Both the position numbers and the translations under genes were made by a program. The notes beneath the pieces were generated by a model. That model was not told the origin of the DNA and did no database searches. It worked only from the letters and a program-made list of their open reading frames with translations. 64,000 bases of DNA from Nymphaea colorata (lineage: Eukaryota > Streptophyta > Magnoliopsida > Nymphaeales > Nymphaeaceae): assembly GCF_008831285.2 (NCBI RefSeq), contig NC_045138.2, positions 33,784,769 through 33,848,768 on the forward strand, given 5' to 3'. Shown piece after piece: positions 1 through 8,944 of this stretch. Position 1 is the stretch's first letter. Each line of letters begins with the position of its first letter.

Positions 1-829
1 AACTTGCGAAATGACCTCCCGACACTTAGATTCCAGAAGATTGGCACATCCTCATGTTAAAAAAGGTAAACTGAATCAATCAACCACAAATTCCGTTAAC
101 CTCCAAAGCTTAGATCGCCAAAACCAATTCACCAACTAACCACTTTCAGAAATCTTAGCAGAAAACCCCCAGTAAGATAAAACGCATAATGAGAGCAAAA
201 AATAACGGAATTAATGAACATAAATCGAACCAAGGGAATAGATAAACCAAAATCCACAAAATCTTTTTCACGTCTCTATAGGTGATTTGATAAACCAATG
301 ACTTTTTTCCATGTTCTAGAATACTGTTAACCAACACCTTAACTAGTCGATTACGAGAAACTGGATCAGATTTTGCAGTTTTTCTTCTGTAGTACCTCGA
401 CGTGACATAAGCGTGAAAAGTCCAACAATTCAGAACTGAAATTAGCACCAATCCAATCCCAGAGGTCTCGCCAGAAGCAGGAAAGTTGACAAGAAAACAC
501 GTTCGCCTAACTAATTGCATAAGCTCACAAAAATTCTCAAAACAGGAATTGCCATCTACTAATTTCAGAGATCTCGCGTAGGAGGCAAAAACCACATTCA
601 ACTGTTGAACCAAAGGAAAACATAAAAAGGTTCCCATGAGAGACGGGAGACAGCAAAAACATGCCTCGCGAGGACTCATAAACGCCTAAAATAGAACAAA
701 GCCATCCATAAGGGCCCGTTAATCTTCAACAACCACATTACAAAGACAAAATGACTGTTTACCAATTCAAGGAATCCAACCAAAAAGCATGTGTGACGAA
801 GATAGATGGAAAAGAACGAATGAACGGAC
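1..829 (-). other. intron of the THA8-like PPR gene, running off the left edge
   Basis: This stretch follows the donor of the PPR exon at 830-1231 on the minus strand. The rest of the family domain (the segment after the LALR residues) is not found in any frame here, so the next exon probably lies beyond position 1. A 174-codon open frame at 155-679 on the minus strand has no family resemblance and is most likely intronic chance. Confidence 0.5.
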
Positions 830-1231
830 CCTGAGAGCCAAAGGAACCTCCTGCTGCCGCTCAAGCTCGATGAGGACGGCCACCATGTCCATCTTCAGCA
901 GTCTCAGAACGTGCGTCCTGATGAACTTCTCGAGATTGTCCTCATCATCCTTGAACCGCTTAAGCCCAAGGATAACGAAGAGAGCCTCCTTTCCAATCAT
1001 CTTCTTCCCTCTCCAGAGGGGGCCCCTCGGCCTTCCGTCGTGATAATGGCGGATCCAGACTGAGGCGCCTTGTTGGCAGTGACCGTCGGAGCAGAGAAGA
1101 CGGAGGAGAAGCGACTGACGGGAGGAAACCGGGTGATGGGCAGGAAAGATTCGTCGGGGATATGCCGCACTCCGAAAAAATCCGGCGAAAATGGCAGAGG
1201 ATTTCGACCTCCAGAAGGATCGAGACGCCAT
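830..1231 (-). CDS. PPR protein, THA8 / At1g62350-like, first exon (partial)
   Basis: The exon encodes 134 residues from a start at 1231 to a GT donor at 829-828, ending in phase 0 after LALR. The N-terminus is rich in Arg and Ser with few acidic residues, as in an organelle transit peptide. The stretch containing GRPRGPLWRGKK, KEALFVILGLKRFKDD and THVLRLLKMDM is, from memory, typical of the short PPR family that includes THA8 and At1g62350. THA8 itself acts in chloroplast group II intron splicing; whether this paralogue does is not visible. The remaining PPR repeats would lie on further exons beyond the left edge. No break is seen in the visible part. Confidence 0.75.
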
Positions 1232-2479
1232 AGCAGTCGGCCGAAACGCGGGATACGCCCAGAAACCCCTCCTTAAACCCCTCGATTAGTGTCTTTCTGG
1301 GTCGACTCAAGGACCCATCACAATGTTCGCGAGTCGGACAAGAAAGTTGGGATTCGGGACATGGTTACTAGGACACTGACTCTGTTATAAAGTTTGCTTC
1401 TTGTTTCCAAGCAGATTCTCGCTTCCCATCTCCTTCGGAATGTATGGTGCCATCATCTTAGTTGGCAGAAGCCAAAAAGAGATTGACATGAAAACTCTAG
1501 ATTATCTCAACTTAGATACAAGACTTTGTAATAGTTTTCAAAAACTTGCTCATTTAGTTTCACTTCAGTGTCATTTTTATCATTCTTTCATTTACTGGCA
1601 AGTAAAGAACCTTCAGTTCCTTTAAACAGAACCTTCAGTTCCTCCAACCCCTGTTCGTAGGGTTGAGAAAAGAATTAGTCAGGCATCTTTTGTTTCGGTT
1701 CAGCTTGACTTTGGCTTGCAAACAGTTTGCTCAAACTCATGGAAGAGAATTCTCATGCTAAGTATGAACGATAAGTATTCAGCTCAGCACAGGTAAACTC
1801 CATAAAAATGATCCTTGGGTTATTAATACAATTAATTATTAAACATAATGCTTCTTTTGAATTTTGAAAACTGACGTGAAGCCCAATGACTGCTTTGATG
1901 GCGCTCGTGGGCAAGAAGCTGAACGACTGCTTATCTCATGATGGTTCAGAGTTCAGACTTTCATATGCTCTCTTCCTTACAAATACCCTGGTCTTCATGA
2001 TGCCATAATTTGCGAAGACCATGCGACTTCCTGTCCTCTTTGTAAACGTTCTTTCTCGTTCGTATTGGTCGATGATTTCGAAAAAAAGACAGGCGTGATC
2101 CTCGTCATGAACTTGGTAACTCAGGGAAAAAGAAAAAGAGAAAAAGGCAGTCACCATTATGACACTATCTCTAATTAGGCCAGTTAATTGCTTCCTTTTT
2201 TATTGTTCTCTTGTTTTAGCTGAACCAGATATCATAGATTATGTTTTTTGAAACAAATTGATGGTTTTATTTCAGTTGAACATGCGATGGCTTACAAAGC
2301 AATCAACGGTAAAACCTTCCATAAACACTGGTTGTAATATGTTACAGAAGTGAAAAGAACCATACAAATGTACTAATTGACACCACATGCAGCAGCATAC
2401 GGAATTCAATTCTTTCTCAGTTGAAAGCCAAGCAAATGTTTTCCCCACTCAAATTTAGACAAGCCAACAAGCCAAGTCA
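1232..2479. other. intergenic: PPR 5' flank and 3' flank of NLR-A
   Basis: The first 90 bases are the 5' flank of the PPR gene. From 1324 the sequence belongs to duplicated segment A and lies downstream of NLR-A. Apart from a short coding-like relic near 1868-2110, nothing recognisable is present. Confidence 0.5.
1868..2110 (+). pseudogene. coding-like relic with CPLCKRSF motif, copy A
   Basis: A plus-strand frame reads FICSLPYKYPGLHDAIICE and then HATSCPLCKRSFSF, with a stop upstream in the same frame. The same stretch is open over a longer region in copy B (8320-8538). It could be the remains of an exon with a C-x2-C pair. I do not recognise the family, and chance cannot be excluded. Confidence 0.25.
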
Positions 2480-4417
2480 TTACGTTGTCTGAAAAAACTT
2501 TTCATAGTTTCCTGCCATACGTGCTGCACCAGACAGGAGTTTAATTGCCATATCCTCCTCTTCAAATTCAGTCTTCCATTTGTTGGATTCAGCATCATAC
2601 GACATGCGCGTGGACGTCTCCAAGATGTAGCAGTCGATGGTAAGGTCATCTTCCCACGTCTGTAGAGCTACGCTTCGGTACAGAAACTCGAAGTCTTTGA
2701 CACTTCTTACTGCAAGTGATATGTCGGATAAGCGCGTTAAGCTTAAAAGTTCATGCAGAGTAGCTTCTTGACTTCGACTTTCAGTTTGCCAAGCAAAGGA
2801 GCTAGCCCGCATTTGGAAGATTTCCATATACTGCAGTTTGCATATAACTCCATTCGGAATTCTCCTAAGAAGAACTGTGCAAAAGAGAAGCAGTTGTCTT
2901 AGTTGAGTCAGTTCACCAATCTCCTCCGGTAACTCCTCAAGTGGGGTGCCAGAGAGATCAAGCACAAGTAGCTGCCTGAGTGCCCTTATATGCACTATAT
3001 TCTTCAAGCGTCTGTTAAGCCCCAAGTCAAGTGACCTAAGCTTCACAAGCTTGCACACCGATTCCGGTAGACAATCCAGTTTAGTCAATGACAAATCTAG
3101 AAACCGAAGTTCCGGCATCTGGCCGAAGAATTCAGGCGAGATGCTGCTCAGTGAAAGGTTGCCCTGAAGAGTCAAGGCAGTGAGGTTGGGGCAGTTTGGA
3201 TTTTGGTTAAGGCTAGTTATTTGGTTTCCTGCCAGTGATATCCTCTCGGCTTTTGCCCATGCTTCCTTTTCAGGGGCCTCAAGCAGTGTCTGCCCTTTCT
3301 TAATTAGACATTTGGAAGATTTCACAATTATAGCCAATTTTTTCATCATACAGTTGATCGTAACTCTTCCTCGATCATCAGGCTCGTCTAGCAGTCCTGC
3401 ATCCGATAGTTTTTTCACTAGAGGAGCACATTTTGAGAAGACCTCTGAAAGTGCCATCTCCTCGGTAAAATCTATATAGCCTTCTATTATCCAACGTAAC
3501 ATCAGACTGCGCACGCTGATCTCATTGTCTTTGAAATAGAATGGGGCAGCAGAGAAGCAGTCCTTCAAAACTTCACTTTCCAAACGATCGTAGCTGAGTT
3601 TCAATCGCGTGAACAGCTTCTCCCATGTTCTCTTCACAGGCCTAGAGTGCATCAGATCGCTTAACATCTTAAGCCAAGCAGCCTCATTATTTTTACCTGT
3701 CATGGCTTCTCCTACGACCTTAATTGCAAGTGGCAAGCCGCCACACTCTGCAACAACGTGTTTGGCTATTGGCTCAATTGCTGGCTGCTGCACCACATCG
3801 CCAACTTCTCTGCGTAGGAGCTGCCATGCAGCTTCCTTTCCCAAAGGAGACACGTTAATGTCCACCTGGGTATTCATAAGATTGCAAACTGCATGGTTGC
3901 GCGTAACTACCAAGAGTTTGCATCCATTTTCTTGAGTAGGCAGAGGAACTCCAAGATCTTCAAGACTAATCATCTCCCACAAATCATCTAAAACAAATAA
4001 GAATTTCCTCCCCTTCAACTTGTCATATAACAATGCTGCTGCTTTCTCCTCATCCTCTTCTTCCTCAAGTCTGCTGAGGCCCAATTCCTTTCCTATATCA
4101 TTCCTCAGAGTTCTCAAGCTCCCTCGATACGAGGCATTGACATAGAACATGTAATCAAACAGTTTAACTCTTGCTTCTTGAAGTATTTCAACCACAGACA
4201 CATAGTAGGTCTTTCCAACTCCAGCCATGCCCCAAACTCCAAGCTTCACTACTTCTGGATTCAATAAGAACAACATAATTACTCCCTTCATGCCACCTTC
4301 CTCCTGCTCCATTTCTCGATTATCACTTTCAGCCACATCTGCGTTTTCCGGATCCTTCCGTGGTCGCTGACAGAACAATGTAGCAATCCTTTTCAGGATT
4401 GATCTGGAACGAGGCAT
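2480..4417 (-). CDS. RPS2-like NBS-LRR protein lacking CC and TIR domains, copy A (NLR-A)
   Basis: This gene encodes a 645-residue NLR. Visible motifs: P-loop GMAGVGKT (residues 63-70), followed by YY where most NLRs have a second Thr; RNBS-A near 93-114; kinase-2 LFVLDDLWE (140-148); RNBS-B KLLVVTRN (167-174); GGLPLA (226-231); RNBS-D near 285-315; then about five LRRs (roughly 390-520) and a C-terminal tail. The MHD position (351-362) reads RVTINCMMKKLA, so the motif is absent. Only about 60 residues precede the P-loop, with no coiled coil or TIR. The ATG at 4417 is preferred over upstream in-frame Met codons because the two copies lose frame with each other upstream, and a good acceptor (ctccag) lies 8 bases before the ATG. 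NLRs are cytoplasmic immune receptors; function here is inferred from family only. Confidence 0.88.
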   Translation of the reverse strand: MPRSRSILKRIATLFCQRPRKDPENADVAESDNREMEQEEGGMKGVIMLFLLNPEVVKLGVWGMAGVGKTYYVSVVEILQEARVKLFDYMFYVNASYRGSLRTLRNDIGKELGLSRLEEEEDEEKAAALLYDKLKGRKFLFVLDDLWEMISLEDLGVPLPTQENGCKLLVVTRNHAVCNLMNTQVDINVSPLGKEAAWQLLRREVGDVVQQPAIEPIAKHVVAECGGLPLAIKVVGEAMTGKNNEAAWLKMLSDLMHSRPVKRTWEKLFTRLKLSYDRLESEVLKDCFSAAPFYFKDNEISVRSLMLRWIIEGYIDFTEEMALSEVFSKCAPLVKKLSDAGLLDEPDDRGRVTINCMMKKLAIIVKSSKCLIKKGQTLLEAPEKEAWAKAERISLAGNQITSLNQNPNCPNLTALTLQGNLSLSSISPEFFGQMPELRFLDLSLTKLDCLPESVCKLVKLRSLDLGLNRRLKNIVHIRALRQLLVLDLSGTPLEELPEEIGELTQLRQLLLFCTVLLRRIPNGVICKLQYMEIFQMRASSFAWQTESRSQEATLHELLSLTRLSDISLAVRSVKDFEFLYRSVALQTWEDDLTIDCYILETSTRMSYDAESNKWKTEFEEEDMAIKLLSGAARMAGNYEKFFQTT

Positions 4418-4425
4418 CTCGAGCA

Positions 4426-6213
4426 CTGGAGCAAAAGTTGCACAAGAATCAGCAAAACAATGGGTTGATTCAGAAAAATGGAGGGACAGCAAAAGACAAG
4501 TTAATGTTCGTGAAAAGTAAAGAACAGAGAAACGGCAAGTCCATGAAATCAACTAAACGTGTTTGCATCTTCGATTCTGAAAATTCACAAATATTCAAAG
4601 CAAGAAGCTAATTGAAATGAATATCAGAAAGAGCGAACCCCATTGAATCCAGTAATTGTGTTTGAAATTTTGAATCCTTGATGCTGAAGTTCACAAGTTT
4701 AGTTATCAGAAGAAGCAAATTTTGTTCTATGATCTCTCTCTCTTAAAACTTCTAAAATTTATGCCATATTAGTCCACCTTCGAATCCAACTTTTGACTCT
4801 AATAAATCCACAAGACAACCCCCGCGTTTCTAAACGTTTAATTGAAGCCGGAGCCCATACAGCGTGTGGCCAACTGCCTGGGCCTCAGATCATTCTGCAA
4901 CATATAAAAACTTATAATTGTGTATTATTTTTCTCTAAGCTACAAAATTACGTGCTTATGTGTTTTCAAAGTAAAAAAGTGTTTCATTACACGATGTTTT
5001 AATAGTGACAATGAGGATTACGTTTTGAGAATGATACCGTAAATCGGCTTTCTTAATCGATATGAATCGGGAACTCATCTGATAGTTGTCAGCAAAAATA
5101 TATTTGTCAGAAAATTAAGAATGCGCAGCTCCCTTTGAGGTTCGAGGCAAAATGTAGTCTCTTAATAAAGATAGACCAAAATTGTGTGGTTATTTGCATA
5201 AAATTGTGGCTTTCAATCTCTCTCTCTTCCTCTCTAGCAGATAGCAGATTGGGTTGATGTAACTTCTATTGACATATTTAGACTTTCAATTGACAAAATC
5301 AATTTAGTGGAATATATAGAGAACTGCCATTAAAGAAGTTACTGTATTCAAATAGTTACTGTGACACTGAAATTATAAGGTCAGTCGCATTTTCAAACAA
5401 ATATTCATATACCTTGAAGAAAACAAATTAATTTGGACTTCCTTTCTCACAAAGCCCCACTCCTCTAAAAGTTATTTGTAGATATTCAAAAGGTGGCATC
5501 GCTTGCTTCACTTGCAGTCGATAGAAGGGATACACATGTAAGAAGCCACTTTTTTTTGCTCATTTAAGTTAACCTCATATCAGTCCATTTCCGGCATCAA
5601 ATACATGTTAGCACATTTCACATAGTTAGCAGCTCCGTATCAAGACCATAATCACTATCATCAACATCAATATCATCGTCATGACCATGAATAATATCTA
5701 GGAACTTGATGGGCCGGCAGAACATATGCAATGCCTACATCTGAAATTGGGCTGCAGGGTCTCCCCGAATCTGGATAATAGATGCACTTAGTGCCCGTTT
5801 GTTTGCAACTGTTTCATGAATCCGCCCAAAAGCTATTCCAAAATTTCATGAATCCACCCAAAGGTTGATTCAAGTTTCATCAATCTGCTTCAATCTTTGG
5901 CTCACATTCATGTAACAATTACATGGTGTTCTGTTTACACATGAACCTAGAAAGGCATGTGCCTCTCAATTGGACAAAAGGCAACAAGAGTCTTGTTCCA
6001 ACACATGCAAGCAAAAGAGAAAAAGGCAGTTCAAGTATTAGATCCAATCTCTCTTGGACATGAAATTAAACGACGGATCCTTTGAGACGTATAAACTGGG
6101 AACCATATACGAACACCAGCACATATAAAGGAAAAATATACCAAACTTCAATAACACGAATGTTATACATCCTTCTTCTAACAGAGGAAAAACAAGAGGA
6201 AGGATTTACTTAC
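4426..6213 (-). other. proposed 5'-leader intron of NLR-A
   Basis: On the minus strand a consensus donor (GTAAGT) begins at 6213, and an acceptor preceded by a pyrimidine-rich run ends at 4426. Both sites recur in copy B at 12723 and 10894. The interval is AT-rich with no intact gene. It holds a block (about 5239-5555) with no counterpart in copy B and the broken counterpart of the small ORF at 12003-12227. Confidence 0.5.
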
Positions 6214-6293
6214 ATATGGAAGATTTGTTAAAGGATGGTGCGGAAGAATGAAGAGGGAAGGATGGGAATTAAAGGAAGAGATGATTATGGGGT

Positions 6294-6319
6294 TATATAT
6301 ATAGTGATGAAGCGTTGAC
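6294..6319 (-). promoter_or_regulatory. TATA box and W-box of the NLR-A promoter
   Basis: A TATATATATA core at 6294-6303 lies about 80 bases upstream of the proposed leader donor. A TTGAC W-box core at 6315-6319 (on the plus strand) lies just upstream of it. The arrangement is repeated in copy B. W-boxes bind WRKY factors, common regulators of defence genes. Confidence 0.5.
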
Positions 6320-6721
6320 ATTAACATCTGTCGGGGTCTCCAACAAGAAGGATTTCCACGAGAGAGAAAGAGAGATTGGCATGTTTAATATTAGTGATGA
6401 TGAAAGTAAACCAAATTTTATTAATTAGCGAGACAATGGTTTCATTTATATTTCAAATAAAGAAAGAAATCAAAGTTCCTGAAAATGCTACGTGTTTGAA
6501 TTTTTCAAAACAAATTGTGCTCTAGACTCTTGGTAGCCCTACCTCATTTTCCCATACAAGGAACTTCCAGCTGCTACCTTGAGTTGCAAGAAAGTTTAAT
6601 CTATTCTTCATTAGCGTCAGCCATGTCGTGGCTTCTGTTTCTTCTTTTCTTCCTTCTGGTCTTCAATTCCCTTCCTAGAAAGAGATCGTATAATAATATT
6701 ATCAAGTTTTTTAAGTTAGTG

Positions 6722-6800
6722 TCAAGAGGCATAGCATAATTGGATGGCAAGGCAGCTCACACCCAAGGGATCTGAGGTCTGAATCCTGTGGTTGCTGTCA
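6722..6800 (+). mobile_element. tRNA-derived SINE-like head, copy A
   Basis: An RNA polymerase III A-box match (tagcataattgg, 6734-6745; consensus TRGCNNARYNGG) is followed 32 bases later by a B-box-like site (ggtctgaatcc, 6778-6788). This spacing is typical of tRNA-related SINEs. The 3' end and target duplications could not be defined. The equivalent sequence in copy B shows that it predates the segmental duplication. Confidence 0.4.
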
Positions 6801-7774
6801 CGCTCTAACATATTTCTCATGTAAGCTGTAAACAGTGGCATTGAATATTTACTGTAAATCCACCAAAACTCTGAAAGAAACCATAATCTAGGAAGCATAA
6901 GGATATAATCTTGAGAGTTTGGGGTGGTTTCCCTTACAAGAAGTTTCTTGAAGAAATTTCTATGCCTACTCCTACAACTCAAAAATTTGGATCGGTTGTA
7001 TGAGAGTGTTTCATGAATCTATTATAATTAATTGGAGCATATTCATCAAACACTAAAACTAGGTGTCCATAAATTTACCCCAAATTTAAAGGCAAATTCG
7101 AAGAACACTTGCAAAGTGTTCCATTTGCCAAATGACCCATATAAGTATGAATAATAGTGTTTGGCATGAACTAATTTAAAGATAGTGTTTCTTGAAACAT
7201 GTTTTGATAATGTCCAGTTGCCAGCACCCTCCATAGCTCCGTGAACAAGTCCACACATATATAGTATATACCGGACCCACCTCATCTGCTAGCATAAGGT
7301 CCACCTTTGAAGAACCTGAGTGCAAGTTAATGGGTCTGACTAAGCTTGGAGAAGAATTTAGTTGGTAGCCTGGATATGACAACTTAACTACTTTCTGAGC
7401 GTTGATTTGGTTAGATTTAATTAGAAATAATTAACACTTAAACCATAACCTAGAAAGTAAAGAGAAGAGCAGGTCCAAGTTGAACTTTGTAGGTGCACAT
7501 AATCCCATCATTGTTTTAATTAAATGTTCGTTATTGACCAGATAAAGAAGAAAACGATATACAAAATTGTCAAGACACACTGTACAGCGCTCTGTACGGG
7601 CAGAAGGTGAATTTCTGCAACAAGTCTTGTCTTTCTGTATGCATTCAAGATAATTACCATGTTTTACATTATTTTGTTTAAATATAAAATTATAAACTTT
7701 TAAGTCTTAATAATTGAAATATCATGAGCTGATGATTTTTAATATGATCAGCTATAAAGTTTACTTGATACCAG
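6801..7774. other. intergenic, distal part of copy A
   Basis: AT-rich sequence between the SINE-like head and the duplication boundary. Only short open frames lacking family motifs are present. No gene or element was recognised. Confidence 0.5.
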
Positions 7775-8319
7775 TGTTCGCGAGTCGGATACGAAGAAAG
7801 TTGGGACTCGGAACATGGTTACCAGGACACCGACTCTGTTTTAAAGTTTGCTTCCTGTTTCCAAGCCGATTCTCGCTTCCCATCTTCTTTGGAATGTGAG
7901 GTGCCACCATGTGTAGTTGGCAGAGGGCAAAAAGAGATTGTCATGAAAAAACTCTAGATTGTCTCAACTTAGATACCAGACCTTGAATTCTGCCGTATAC
8001 TTAATGTAATATTTTTCAAAATATTCGCTCATTTAGTTTCACTTCATGTGCCATTTGTTTCATTTTTTCATTTATTGGCAAGTAAAGACAGAACCTTCAG
8101 TTCCTGCAACCCCTGTTCGTGGAGTTGAGAAAAGAACTAGTCAGGCATCTTTTGTTGCGATTCATCTTGACTTTGGCTTGCAAACAGCTTGCCCAAAAAC
8201 CCATGGAAGAGAATTCTTATGCTAAGTATGAACGATAACTATTCAGCTCAGCGCAGGAAAACTCCATAAAAATGATCCTTGGGTTATTGATACAATTAAA
8301 CATAATGCTTCTTTGAATT

Positions 8320-8538
8320 TTGAAAACTGACGTGATGCCCAATGACTGCTTTGGTGGCTCTCGTGAGCAAGAAACTGAACGACTGCTTATCTCGTCATGG
8401 TTCAGACTTCAGATTTTCATATGCTCTCTTCCTTACAAGCACCCTGATCTTCATGACGCCATAATTTGCGAAGACCATGCGACTTCCTGTCCTCTTTGTA
8501 AACGTTCTTTCTCGTTCATATTGGTCAATGATTCCTAA
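8320..8538 (+). pseudogene. coding-like relic with CPLCKRSF motif, copy B
   Basis: A 72-codon open frame containing NDCFGGSREQETERLLISS and, near its end, HATSCPLCKRSFSF. It matches the relic near 1868-2110 in copy A, where the frame is interrupted. No family was recognised and the short length makes a working gene unlikely. Confidence 0.25.
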
Positions 8539-8944
8539 AAAAAGACAGGCGCGAATCGTGATCCTCGTCATGAACTTCGTAACTCGGGGAAAAAGAAAAA
8601 GGCAGTCATCATTATAACACTATCTCTAATTAGGCCAGTTTGACCAGTTAAGGGCTTCCTTTTTTATTGTTCTCTTGTTTTAGCTGAACTAGATACCAGC
8701 TTTTAGATAGATTATGATTTTTAAAACAAATTGATGGTTATATTTCAGTTGAACATAAGATGGCTTACAAAGCAATCAACGGTAAGACCTTCCATAAATA
8801 CTGGTTCTAATATGTTACAGAAGTGAAAAGAAACATACAAATGTACTAATTGACATCACATGCAGCAGCATACGGAATTCAATTCTTTCCCAGTTGAAAG
8901 CCAGGCAAATGTTTTCTTCACTCAAATTTAGACAAGCCAAGCCA

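Larger units (their letters stand above)
1324..7774. repeat. tandem segmental duplication, copy A
   Basis: The block starting tgttcgcgagtcgg at 1324 recurs at 7775, and its far end (agctataaagtttactt near 7767) recurs near 14537. Copy A is about 6.45 kb and copy B about 6.76 kb, in direct orientation and directly adjacent. Both contain the NLR gene, its leader and promoter, and a SINE-like relic in the same order. They differ by substitutions, a replaced block near 5239-5555, and indels. Confidence 0.9.

Noticed and set aside
155-679. 174-codon minus-strand ORF next to the THA8-like exon
   Set aside because: It shows no PPR pattern and has no suitable acceptor in phase with the exon at 830-1231; most likely intron sequence.
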